Assembly (NCBI GenBank): GCA_013399115.1
Contig: VXAA01001497.1
Span: 726,772 to 790,771 of the forward strand
Direction of reading: 5' to 3'
Length of the DNA: 64,000 bases
DNA from: Anseranas semipalmata
Taxonomy: Eukaryota; Chordata; Aves; Anseriformes; Anseranatidae
Shown one piece after another: positions 24,408 to 35,910 of the stretch. The notes beneath the pieces are model-generated. The model did no database searches. It was not told the origin of the DNA and was given only the letters and a program-made list of their open reading frames with translations. The number at the start of each line of letters is the position of its first letter. Positions within the stretch are counted from its first letter, which is position 1. The position numbers and the translations under genes were made by a program.

Positions 24408-24501
24408 AATTTAAAATAGGGGTATTTTTTTTTCAGCTAGTGAATAGAGAATTAAGCAAAGTCAGGAGACATTCACTCCTCCTAAAAAAAAAAAAAAAAA
24501 A

Positions 24502-24553
<52 letters not shown>

Positions 24554-24845
24554 AAAGAATCAAGAGAGCTTTCTTTCCTGAACAGATATTAGCCATTATC
24601 TGCATAACCATGATCAGCACAATGGCTTTGATGAGACTCAGCCCACACAGTTTGTTCCTCCAGAGCAGACTGAGTTTTCTGCCAGCCATTCTGTATTCAT
24701 TACATTCCAACCTAATAAAAAAGACTGAATGAACTCTCATGATTGATGCAAATAAAGCCAAATGCTGCTACAAAAGAAATAAGATTTCAGTCATTATCAC
24801 TCACAGTTATTCTGCTGAGAGGGAATATTCTCAACAAACCTCATG
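24408..24845 (+). repeat. Unassigned repeat A, copy 2
   Basis: The partner of 17520-17903. The core at about 24576-24840 carries 'CCTGAACAGATATTAGCCAT', 'GATGAGACTCAGCCCACACA', GTTTGTTCCTCCAGAG, 'GACTGAATGAACTCTCATGA', 'GCAAATAAAGCCAAATGCTG' and 'TTTCAGTCATTATCACTCAC'. Upstream, 'TTTAAAATAGGGG' (24410) and 'ATTCACTCCTCCTAAAAA' (24470) match copy 1. Relative to copy 1, about 36 bases are missing between those two words. The A-rich spot after CTCCTAAAAA has expanded into the long A/AAAG array that splits this copy. Confidence 0.8.
24484..24557. repeat. A(20) plus (AAAG)n microsatellite inside repeat A copy 2
   Basis: Twenty A followed by about thirteen AAAG units with one late interruption. 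It lies where repeat A copy 1 has only CTAAAAAG, so it grew inside the repeat after the copies separated. Its purine strand is the plus strand, opposite to the CTTT array 1.7 kb upstream. Confidence 0.95.
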
Positions 24846-24877
24846 CAAAATATACCTAAGCCACAACTTTTCCCTCC

Positions 24878-24902
24878 TTTTTTTTTTTTTTTTTTTTTTT
24901 TT
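24878..24902. repeat. T homopolymer of 25
   Basis: An uninterrupted T run just beyond the end of repeat A copy 2. It could be the reverse complement of an A-tail left by retroposition, but no retroposed body is recognised next to it. Confidence 0.9.
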
Positions 24903-26130
24903 AATAATTGGTGAGGAGAGTTACAATGTTGGCACTTTTTATAGCACAAGTTATTTAGTGGTATGTACTGCTCCCTGCCAGTGTTGGTATAGCCAGTTCC
25001 TTCATCTTCATGGGTGGTTTGTCTCAATTTTCTTTATAAATTGTAGCATAAATGCCTGGCTCTGTACAGGTCAGCCCAGGTTCAAGCAGGGCTTGTATTA
25101 CCAGTGGAAACCTGAGCATACACTTGTGTGATTTGAGCAAATAAGGGTAAGGTAACTTTAGAAGCTAGAAGCCTCTAATTCAATCCCAAAGCATGTTGTT
25201 AGCCGTTTTTTTTCCTCGCCCATAGGGCTAATGTTGAGCAGGAAGGATTTGACCGGGGGGGAGACTAATATCTGCTAACACTGTTGGTAACGTGTTGCTT
25301 GACTCATGGGTTATTTCACTTTGTATTTTATTATCAGTGGAGCAGATAGTACTACCTATTATTAAAACTGGTGAAAGTTGCCCTTGAAATTCACCATAGT
25401 TACTTATAACTTTGTCAAGCTTTTAACTACTCATGTTTAAAATTTTTGTGCTAATAAAGTACCCGCTTCTGGCTGTATTTGCAGTTTTTTTTTTTAATTT
25501 ATTTTACATATATTTTAGCTGTTTTGAAGAATGATGCCTGAGAAATGTAGGTTGTTTCATGTAAGTTGAAAAACAAAATGACACTTGACAGTCTTTTTCT
25601 TCAAGCATCAGTAATTTCTATTTTCTTTTCCTCATTACCTGAAGCAAGGTCAAGAAGTTTCATAGGGAGTAACTGTTACGACAGGGAGGTACATCTTGTC
25701 TTATTTGAACAAGGAACAAGCTGTTTAAAAAAGGCATTGGTCAAAGACATGTCTTTACAAAGACATGGTCATTGTAAACAGGTAAAGTTCCCCAAACTTC
25801 TTGTCTGTGGCAAGTACAATCCAGTGTGATGCTGTGCAACATTTGCTGGTAAGTGCAGCTGTAAGCAGCAGCACTGCTTCATTTGGGCAACTGGATTATG
25901 AGTAATGAGATTGTTTCAGAGCTCTCCATGCCATTGTGCTGGACCTCAGAAGAAAAAACTGTTGAATCTGAAAGCAAGGGAGAAAAAGGGAGTTTGTCAA
26001 AGAGCTCCGTTTGATAGAAAAAGAGGGGAGGAGGCTGGCAAGGAATGGAAAAAAAAAGATGTCATGAGTGGGATAAGAACAAAGAATGGGAATAAGGACC
26101 AACAGAGCTGGATGAAGAAGGTCCTTCTGG
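24903..26130. other. Noncoding sequence, no gene recognised
   Basis: AT-rich with no repeat I can name. A T run lies at about 25485-25494. The 87-codon frame at 25566-25829 has no recognisable domain. Confidence 0.6.
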
Positions 26131-26322
26131 AATCATAGAATATCCTTGTGGGTTGGAAGGGACCCACAAGGATCATCAAGTCCATCTCCTGGCTCCACCC
26201 AGGACCATCCAAAAATCAGACCGTATGTCTGAGAGCATTGTCCAAGCACTGCTTTAACTCCAGCAGGCTCAGTGCTGTGACCACTGCCCTGGGGAGCCTG
26301 TTCCAGTGCCCGACCAGGTGAA
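26131..26322 (-). mobile_element. CR1 LINE 3' fragment
   Basis: The plus strand starts with 'GAATCATAGAAT', the complement of the CR1 terminal octamer array. It continues with GGTTGGAAGGGACCC, 'ATCATCAAGTCCATCTCCTG', 'CAGTGCTGTGACCACTGCCC' and 'GGGGAGCCTGTTCCAGTGCC', all typical of avian CR1 3' sequence read antisense. The element is therefore on the minus strand and 5'-truncated to about 190 bases, with the usual coding remnant broken. Confidence 0.92.
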
Positions 26323-26839
26323 GGGGGCTGGGAAATAAATACAGTGATGTCCTAGAATCCAGTGACAAAAATGGAAAATGATGAACAAAGAAGCTGGAAA
26401 AAGGAGCCCAGACTGCCCATCTTTAAAAACAGACCACATATATGTCCGTTAAAGTGCCTTGAGACATTTGCAACACATGGGTTTTCCAGTTTGCAGGAAA
26501 TTCCAAAATTTCATTATTGAGGCTGGAGGGAATGTTCTGAAAAGACAATGGAAAGAAAATAATTGAAAAAAAAAATCTTAAACTAAATTATGGAAAAAAA
26601 AATGTCAAGTCAGGGGACAATTTTCTCACTCAAAATATTCAAAATGTTGGATATAGTTTTGACATTTATGCCTTAAATACATTTTTACATTATAAAACAA
26701 AATACATCTAAAATAAATGGTTTTGAATTAGAAGTATAACTATTATTCTGAAACTATGATAATGTAACATTTTGTAGTTTAGCCAAAAAAAAAAAAATCA
26801 AAACACTCAAACTGATACATTCCAAAAAATGATTTGTTT

Positions 26840-26858
26840 NNNNNNNNNNNNNNNNNNN
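26840..26858. other. Assembly gap (19 N)
   Basis: Nineteen undetermined bases lie between A-rich runs (A-rich at 26786-26798 and 26879-26895). The length may be estimated, so coordinates downstream may be off by an unknown amount in the real genome. Confidence 0.98.
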
Positions 26859-27328
26859 ATACACCCCCAATTTCCAAGAAAAAAAAAAAAAAAAATTAAA
26901 ATAGAAAAGTGCCAACTAGGTTTAGGTTCAGTTTTCAGTTTCGTGGTGATGTGCAACTTTCTGTGAATGAGGCTTCCTTTTCTGTAGGATGACAGCCACA
27001 GAATCTGGGAGACATGCAGGATTTGGAAGAGGTGCAGTTAATGAAAAAATTCATTGCAGAAAGAAAATGCAGAAAAGGGTACTGCAAAAAGAAAATCATA
27101 TAAAGCAGGTATTTCATGGGTGGTCTTTTTACTGTGTTTTCTTCGTTTTCTGGATATCTGATTTGATACCTTAGGGTCTCATTTGCAGAAATAGTGATAA
27201 CTTTCAAATGCTGTTGAAATCCATGGAAACTGTCCTTTGCTACATTAGCTGCTCTATACGGTAAATCCTTTGAAAAAGTAGGCCCAAGGTATTTCAAACA
27301 GAGCATCCAGAATTAGTGGGTATTTCTC

Positions 27329-27410
27329 ACCTTAATCTCTCTGTGTTAGGATTTCCCATCTGTAAAACAGCAATACTGATAAAGTGATGCTAATGGGTGG
27401 CAAATGTGGC
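27329..27410 (+). mobile_element. MIR SINE relic
   Basis: 'CTTAATCTCTCTGTGTTAGG', then ATTTCCCATCTGTAAAACAGCAATACTGATAAAGTGATG, follows the well-known MIR 3' half ('cttaacctctctgagcctcagtttcctcatctgtaaaatgggga'). Degraded and short; the boundaries are approximate. Confidence 0.7.
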
Positions 27411-29026
27411 ATCTCTTATTGCCAGAGTGCTGAACTGCACCAGTTCAGCGGTTTTCTTTCAATGTAAGTTTTCTTTTCTGGACTGAGTGTGAAAGAGTAA
27501 TTGCTTTCTTTCTATAATCATAATTCTATGGGAGAAAGTCATGTGAACAATCTCAAGCCTCTCACAGAGAAGACTTGGAAAATATTTTTAAACTACTGAA
27601 CCCAAGTCACTTAATCTTTCCTGCTTTCTGCAGTGTATTGAATTTTTGAGACCAAACAGACATGGTACAGACTTTAGCTAGCTTTATAGTCTTGGCTGCT
27701 AATAGAGGATTTAAAAACAACAACAAAACAATAACAAAACAAAAAACCTTTATGCAATATAGATGTTTCTTAAATTTACCATAAAATAAATAAATTTATA
27801 GGAATATTAAAATAGATATGTGGATCTATTATGTAATGATTAATCATGACTGTCTCCATGAATGATTAACATTTACAACTTCTATTCTCAAATTAGTTGC
27901 ATACGTGCATAAAGACATAATTGGAAGAGTACTGTGAATAAAATATTTAACTTAAATATGAAATCAGAACCTTTCAGATGTCTAACAATAGGAAAATAGA
28001 ATCTACTGACTGAGAAAATGTAAACTTGAAATATGAGAAAACATTTCAGCATTGTATTTCCCTCCAAATAAAAGGTTCTGTGCATTGATAAAAATAAATT
28101 ATACCAAAAGCCGTTGCTATCATTTTTCTTCTTATTCTATCTGTGTAATGCATTAAAACTATCAATAATGACTCTGAAATTGTAAGAAGCAAGGCTAATT
28201 TGTGTTTATCATGCTTCTCAGTTGCACAAATAGCTGTGAGATGCAGCTTAAAACTTTTCCAATTACAGTCCATATTTTCTACAGTGAGCAATGAGGCTGG
28301 TTGCTTGGTTGCTTCTGACTTAGCTCCCAGGCCTTATCTTTTCCTCTCCTCTATCTCTGTGGCTGTCTTTTAAATATTTCTTTTGGATTTGTGTCAGCAC
28401 TCCTTTCCATGTAAAGATTAACAGTACCACGGAACAGCCACGTTACCTGCAGTGACAACAAGGGCTGGTTCTTCAGCTCTCATCATCTGGAAGGGGACCA
28501 CGTGAGAGCAGCACTTCACCTTAGAAGTGTTTACCTCTCTTAGCGTATTGAACACAGCGCTGTTAAATGGTCTCCCTATCCTCTCCAGGGCTGGCGAGTG
28601 TTGCAGAGCAGCCAGAGAGCTGCCCACGTTGCTAGACCTGCCTCCCATGATGCAGCCAAGTGGGAGGACAGCATCCATCTTGGTGCACGTGTACTGCTCC
28701 CTGGTAAAAGTGCATGGGAACGCCTTGTTTTAGCCGATCTACTCCTGTGTTGCTAAGCCACTTTTCAAGAAATGCCATTTATTACTCTTGTTTGTTATTT
28801 ATAGTATTGTTTTAAAAGTAATCTGGAGGTGTAGACCCATTTGGAAAGAGGACTGTCTCAGCAGCCAAAGCAATGGTAGAGTGTGCAGGTAGAAAATGCA
28901 CTAAGTGATAAAAATGGCTTGTGTAGGTCCCAGAATAAGCCAGGGCCTGATTCTGGAACAGAATCAAGGTTGTCCAACTGCCACAACTTTTACTTCCCAT
29001 CACACCACTCCACCACTAGCTAACAT

Positions 29027-29084
29027 GGGACTTGGTGATCTCAAGGGTCTTTTCCAACCTGGATGATTCCATGATTCTATGATT
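29027..29084 (+). mobile_element. CR1 LINE extreme 3' end
   Basis: 'GGACTTGGTGATCTCAAGGG', then TCTTTTCCAACC, then the terminal 'ATGATTCCATGATTCTATGA'. This is the sense-strand 3' untranslated tail of CR1, cut down to fewer than 60 bases. Confidence 0.9.
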
Positions 29085-29662
29085 TCAGAGGATTTGGACT
29101 TCTCTGCACTTTCTTCCATCAAACTACAGGGAGACTAAACAACGACAGCTGAATATGTGTACCTGAGAACAAAAACAAGCTCTTTAATGCTGGCTGCTAC
29201 ATTGATACGATACCTATTGCAACTGCTGCCTGGGGAGAGTGTGTTTGCAGAGCATGGCAAGACAAAGTACTGCACATTTGATCGCTATGGCTGGGAGTTT
29301 TTCTGTCAAATAAACATTAGTGGAGATTATAGGGTGCTTCTCCAAAGGCCAGACTTGAGACATTTTGTTCCCCTTCCTAGGGGTTTCTGTATTACTCCAT
29401 GAGCTCCTCAGTTCATATGATTTTCTTCCATTTCACTTTTATATTTTTTTAATTATACTTGGACTCCCTTTTAGCCAAAGCTGTCTATTGACTGCCATTT
29501 TGCATCAGAGTCCTTTAGACTTCTTTCTTTTTTCTGCTGCAAGGGTTTAAGCTGGAGAAAATGTAAATGCTTTGAAGTTACCCTTTCCTGGGGTGATAAC
29601 TAATTTTTTTTACAACACAATAGATTAAAATAAAGTCCACCTGGATTAAAAAAAAAAAAAAA

Positions 29663-29782
29663 TCTGCCTGGACATGGTCCTGGGCAACCAGCTCTAGGTG
29701 ACCCTGCTTGAGCAGGGGGGTTGGTCCAGGTGACCTCCAGAGGTCCCTGCCAACCTCAGCCATTCTGTGATTCTGTGTGTGA
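29663..29782 (+). mobile_element. CR1 LINE 3' fragment
   Basis: 'CTGGACATGGTCCTGGGCAA', then CCAGCTCTAGGTGACCCTGCTTGAGCAGG, 'TTGGTCCAGGTGACCTCCAG' and AGGTCCCTGCCAACCTC, ending in CATTCTGTGATTCTGTG. A close match to avian CR1 3' sequence in sense orientation, well preserved over about 120 bases. An A run (about 29648-29662) precedes it on the 5' side. Confidence 0.93.
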
Positions 29783-32700
29783 TTTGGTCCTGTTAATTTT
29801 TTCTTCCATTAGGACGCTACCTGTACCCAGCAAAAGCAAAACACAGTGCAAGTCCCAGCTGAGAGGCAGACCGTCTGTTTCAGTTCACACTATTGCCCAC
29901 CAACAGCATCCTAGCGGTGCTGGGGAGGTACCGGCGGATTTCATTTTGTCAGGTACACTCTGAGGTCCATTCACACTTGCAGCAGAACATACAGCAGCCT
30001 CAGAGCAAATGAGAATTAGGGCCATTGCCTCTGCCCACACCAGTCCCCTCTTGACTCATTTTTCTCCTCTCACTTCTTTGTGGAGTGCCTTCCTGTGCCT
30101 AAATGGTTTTGGGAAAAAGGAGAGAGGCCCTGGAATGAAAAGAGGGCTGTGTAATCATCTCACTGTTAGCAAAGAGAAATGGCTGAGACCATGTCATTCT
30201 TGCTTTGCTCACACATTTTGGTATGATTGAGGAAATTTTGTTAAAAAGACAATTGGCAACTGAAGGGTTCACTGTTGGTGGAACTGGGCTGGAGCTGATC
30301 ACTAAGATGAATCTTTATTACATTTACAAGGAAAGAGTAAGTACAGCAGATAGGTGTGAGTGAGAAACAGAGGACCCACAAGCTCACTCCTCCTCTGGCA
30401 ATTTGTACCAACTAACATGAGCAGTAGCCTGCTTCAGACCTCGCTATCTTGCCTCTCACTGGCTTTGCATGGGTACTCCGAAGGCAGAAAATGGAGAAGG
30501 GATGGTACCTGCTGCAGCAGCTGGAGATAGGTCAGTCAGTCCCAAGCAGGAGGCAAGTGCTGTCTGTGAGCTGGGCTTGCCCTGGGCTTGGACAAGTGTC
30601 CCCAGTCCACCAAGCTCTCATTTGCCCACCCCAGCACCCATTCTCCCTGCAACCAGGTTATGCCATGGATGTGATGATGATCCCTTTCTGGAGAGCTGCT
30701 CATTTAAAATCCTCAGTGGAGCTTACTGCTTGCAAGTGGGCAAGTATTGCTCATTTTTGAGCAGCCCTGCAACACAGTTTATGTTCTCCAGCTTGTGGGA
30801 CATGAGCTGATATTTCAGTTTCAGTGAGGACCCCAAGACATTGTGCTGATCTCCTTTCTTATGGCCTAGCTCTTGTTCAGGGCTGTTAAAAGATTTTCTG
30901 GTTCTGTTTAGGCTTCACTGGATGTATTCCAACTAGGACAGTGTTTTCTAAACTGCCTATATAAATGCAAAGATCACTGAAGGTTTTTTTAGCCTCTTCC
31001 TTCCTATTTTTTTCTCTTCTGTTCCCACCCCCGTCAAACTTCTATTTCTACTACCACATTTTTCTGCCTCTTTCCATCGTTTTGATACTGCTAGCTACAG
31101 AAAGGAATTGAGTAGGATGCTTATCTCTGAACTAAAAGCATCACAGAGCTTTTCTAGTCAATTCTACTCCTTTACAAAGGTACTCAATGGAAAACAATAC
31201 AGGAAAAAGATATGTGCAGGTGCATGTTTTCTGATTCTATATGAGAAAAAGGAAGCACATTTGCATGGTATATGATTGCTGATGAATGCCTTCAGAGGAG
31301 AATACACCTGAACACGAAAATTAATGATGTGGGAAAACATCAGTATAATTCCTTCCAGTTTCCTATGGACCCCTTCTAGATCATACTGTCTTTTCTCTGT
31401 CTGCTTCTGTACATTAATACAGTTAATAATCCTGATCGTGCATTTATCTTCTACAAAACAGAGCAGAGATCTCAAGGCCACACCTGCATGGAAACACAAC
31501 TGATTCATTAGCAGAGCTTAACCAGAGCACCTCCCTCTGAAGGCTTTTCCTGCAGTGATACAAAAGGAATTATTCTGTCCTCTGATAGTAGGTGATTTCC
31601 TCTCATTTCTTTTCATTGGAGCTCCTCTGCTCGGCATGGAAAAATTAAATATTCTTCTTACTAAGGGCTCAGGCCTGGTTATGTCATTTAGTAGTGTGGA
31701 CCAGGGAAACCTGAGTGCCACTCCCTGCACCAGTAAATACTTTATTTAGTTTAATACTAAGTGAAACAGTGTAGCTTTGAGAGTTAAAATGCCATTTGTT
31801 GTGATCTGGATATTTTAAATAAGTCACAAAAAAGGGAACAGTCCCACCAGGAAAGATGAATAACGCTCCGTGGTTGGCTACCATGTGGTACAATGGCTAG
31901 CAGTTGCTTGGAGGTGGACTCAGATCCTTGTAGAAAGAGGACTGTGTTTAACTCAGGTCTCTTATATCCAGATTTTCTAGCTGGAGAGCTGTTTTCTTAA
32001 AGTGGAGGGCTGCCTCATTTCCCCTTTCATTTCGTATGTTGCCTGGCTGATCAGGAAGGATCAGCAAGGCAGCAGCTGGTTTGTAGACTACAGCCACTCC
32101 GCGCATCATCAGTGGATTTGTGGGACCTTTACCAACAAGAAGTTGAGCACCTTTGGGCTTCAGGTGTCTTCAGGGTGAGCTGGCAACTTCAGCAGGATGT
32201 GTAGAGTTTCAGTTATGGCTGTAGGTGCTTATTATGTGCTTTGGAAGACCCTTTTCTAGACTAAGCAGGCCTGCCCATTCGTGACACCAGTGAGATTTGC
32301 ACATTTGGGCCATGGCCCCAAGGCTGGACTGTACCTGGCCAAGGGACATGGTTATGCAGAGTCCCCATGTCAGGGCAGGTTCACCCTGTGTGCATCCCCG
32401 CTCACACCCTCTGTACAGCTGCCCTTGGTGCAGCGCTCCAGTGCCTTTATGTTTGAGGAGACTTGAAACTAGGAAGTCATGCAGCGCCATCACTTAAGTT
32501 TCAATCTTTCAAAGGTACAGTCCTTGTAATTCAGTGGTATTTAATTAGGTACCTTGCTCCTGTATATAAATCAGCCAATATCAGCCAATGTGGTAGGTGC
32601 GGCTGGTGAACAACATAACTCCTGACACAGTGGGGGTTTTAGTCTCCTATTGATCCCATAGATCAAGGCCTCCAGGCTGGCTGTACTATGCATAACATGC

Positions 32701-35527
32701 AACAGCAACAACAATGACTGTATTTTCAGCTTCGTCAGGTATGTCCTGTGCTTCAAGGACACATCCGCCCATTTTACTTTCTTCAGGGAAGGTTGTCATC
32801 AGGCGCGTCGCCCCAGCACAGGCAACCTGTGATAGAGAAAGAGAGATCCACTGACCTAACCAGGATTGCAAAAAAGAAAGTGAAGGCAAAACCCTGACCC
32901 GAAAGACTGCTTAATAATGGGAAGAGGTAGTAGTTAAGTGAGAGTTCCCTGCTTGCAGTGCCCAGTGCTGCGTGCACCTCATGGCATGCAGAGAGAAACA
33001 GCTGAGCTGGGCAGCCCAGCTTCATCTGACTATGTGCAAATAGAGTTCTAGCAAATCCTACACTTGTAAAAGTTGGCTCAACTTCCACTGATCTTTATAA
33101 AAGCTACGTGAGAACATCAAAAGAGCAGAATTTGGCCCCATGAAAGGCAAGAAATAACCCATTTATGGGTCTCATTGTAAGGTATTAGCAGTTTAAAATT
33201 ACAGTCATTGTGTGGCACAAAGAACATTCTGAACAATCCATTCCCTTATGGATGTGATTTAAAATTAATTCATTCTTCCGCCTCACTCCATTATTGCCAG
33301 CAAACCAGTGATGTGGAATTACTTACTTCTAAGCCATATGGTCTTCTGAGGACAGATACCTCTTAGCTTACTCTAATTAATACATTGCATGTATCAGAAG
33401 TTCACCCTGATTTTTAATTTTGTATTACTTAAACTGAACAAAAGGAAAAGTTGATTTTACAATTAGAGTTTAGGGATGTTTTTGTTGTTGTTCTCATTTC
33501 CTATTTACTTTAAAATCAAAGGGATTTGCATCCTGGCATGTCAGTTCTTCCTAGCAAAGCATTAGAGTATGGTGGAGAAGAGATCAAATGGTGTTAAAAA
33601 CCTATTTTTCATTTTCACGCTTCTACCTAAAAGCGTATTTTTTTAAAAGGATTTCTTGTGACAGAGTCACTTCTGCACATGACTGTGTGGAGAGCAAAGA
33701 TCTAGACCTTGCTGACTCATTTAGCAGAGATTTCTTGATTTTCTTAGCAACTCAGGTTTTTGTTTTCTTTCTTTCCCTGCTGCTTTGTTTCCTGCTGAAT
33801 ACAGAAAAAGTAGCCCACTATGCTCCATCAAATCTATACCCAGCTGAACAAAATAGAGGCAGGTGTGGCAAGAGGGGCAAAATACTACCTCAGCAAGTTC
33901 ATTCAGAGCATTTCCAAAGACCAAAATCAGTGTCCTGAATTAAAGAACATTTTAAAATTATTTCCTGCAAAGTTTTTATTTTTATGTGAAAAATAATAGA
34001 TCTGTGTGATACTTCAGTGGAATTTGCTATTATAATAATGGACTAGTAGTACGTTCTGCTAAAATATCAGTGGATGTGTAAGCCAGAACAAATAGGCCCC
34101 ACAAGAATTCACACATTCTCCTTCAAATGAATTTTGCCACCCTTCCACTATTTTATATCTCATTAATTGAGCACTGTTTCCTTCTTTCTTTTTCCTTATT
34201 TATGTAATTACCCTCTATGGGAATACATTATTTCACAGAAGACCTTGCCCTGCCACTAGGCAGTAGTGACAACCCATTTTGAAGGTTATGCCAACAATTA
34301 GAGGAGAAAAATGAGAGGTCCTACTGGAACTGCAAGTGGACTGCTGGTCTGGATTCCCTCCACTCCTTTTCTTGCCTTTAAAATAAAACCAGCTTGGTAT
34401 TTGTCTCTATCAGCTAGCATTATTGCAAAATGTAAACTAGAAGGAAAAACTTTTCCAAATAAAATCTGTTCACCTTCAGTACCAGTGAAAACTAAGACTC
34501 CTGAAAGGGCACGGGAAGCCTGCAGAGGTGCAGAGAGACTTTTCAGACCTCTCCCCAGTCTTACATCCATTGTTATTTATTTACTTATTTATTTTAAGAC
34601 AATTGCTAGTTCTGCTCATAAGCAGAAAACCTTGAACCTGTGACCCAAGGGAATACAAGAGAGATTGCTTACCGGTCACTTTGTCCAACCTTGATGATTA
34701 CACTGAAGGTCAAGAGCACCCACTCAGTCTGTTAACACAAGTCATCCGTGCAGCTCGTAACATCCATCTAAGAGCAGAGGCTGCTGATATCACTCCTCCT
34801 CAGTCCCCAGCAGCTCTTCTGGTTAACCCCATAACCAAAAAGTCCTCACTTACTCCTGAGTGCCCACAAAAAGAATTGAAGGAATAGAAATAATGCAAGC
34901 TAAATTTCCGTCATACCTGATGAAGGTGTAACCTCCCCGCATAGACATGTCCCTATCACACATCTTCTCTTCTTGCCAGCCCTGTGCAAAATTTTACACC
35001 CCATGCCACTTGGCTATTATCCGTGCCTCAGATAATTCATTCTCCCACGAGGCCTGGGAGAATATTGATGAATGTATTATTAAAAACCAAAACTGTGATA
35101 TCAGAAGTTGCAGGGAAATAAATCATATGGCTTAAAATGTGTTTGGATGCCCCTAATGACAGTGATTTGGTCACTCAGCTAAGTTGTGTACATGTGCATA
35201 TTTATTTTTGTTAACATAATTCCCTTAGCTGTTTAAAGGTTATAGTTAGTGTTCCACATTTCCTTAAAGAATAATTTATTTCTAGCCTTGAGGCAAGCTC
35301 ATGAAATAGCTGACAGCTTTCTGTATATCTGCAGCATACTTAGATCATAATCCTGATTTTAGGAGGCATCTGTACTTACCTCAGTATGTTCATAATGATG
35401 AAATAATTATGTTAGTATTAAAATTCATCCTTTGCCAGTAACAAGCTGCAGAAATCTTGAATGCTCCCTAGGCTAAGGTTCACAATCTGTTTAAATTGGC
35501 CTTTCATGGCACAAGTAAACAGCTTTA

Positions 35528-35545
35528 ATTATCTGGGCAGATAAT
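35528..35545. promoter_or_regulatory. Candidate palindromic GATA-factor site
   Basis: 'ATTATCTGGGCAGATAAT' is a perfect 8+2+8 palindrome. It holds TTATCT and AGATAA, two GATA-factor motifs in inverted orientation four bases apart, next to TTTAATTA, a homeodomain-type word. Binding is inferred from motif only. Confidence 0.3.
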
Positions 35546-35889
35546 CAAAGTATTCTTAGGTCTGGGGGTGAGGTTATATTAATCATATCCTACCTCTAGA
35601 GAAGGTCCAATTCTATCAAGCACTTCATGAAAAGGCAGGAGTGCTTACTGCATAATAACTCTTATTAGCCTTCACAGATTATGAAAATATTATGGGTGCC
35701 ATAATGTCAACTCTGTGAAGCTGGAACTTCCTAATAACAAATTACTAAGGGTCAATTTCTATCAATCAGCAAAAAGTACTGAATGTATGTAGATATGTAC
35801 CTGCATTTATCACAAACAAGAGCTGCCACTGAATAATGTGCCTGTAAAGTATACATCTGTGACGCACGGTGCATGCCAGAGGCACATAG

Positions 35890-35910
35890 AGCCCCAGTGT
35901 AACTGGGGCT
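35890..35910. repeat. Perfect 9-bp hairpin, 3-base loop
   Basis: 'AGCCCCAGT' GTA 'ACTGGGGCT' pair exactly. The stem is GC-rich in an AT-rich region. It is followed by a partial direct copy of the right arm (TGTAACTGG), which suggests a small local duplication. Confidence 0.7.

Larger units (their letters stand above)
26323..29026. other. Noncoding sequence with an assembly gap
   Basis: AT-rich with several A runs around the gap at 26840-26858. Overlapping frames at 28418-28733 (86 codons minus, 68 codons plus) lie in a slightly CpG-richer stretch but have no recognisable product. A CAA/AAC-rich low-complexity run lies at about 27715-27745. Confidence 0.55.

Noticed and set aside
24371..24761. 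Frames encoding KKERKKERK and FLSFFLSFF
   Set aside because: They are translations of the A/AAAG array inside repeat A copy 2.
27598..27640. Possible MIR fragment (AAGTCACTTAATCTTTCCTG)
   Set aside because: Only about 20 bases resemble the MIR core; too short to separate from chance.
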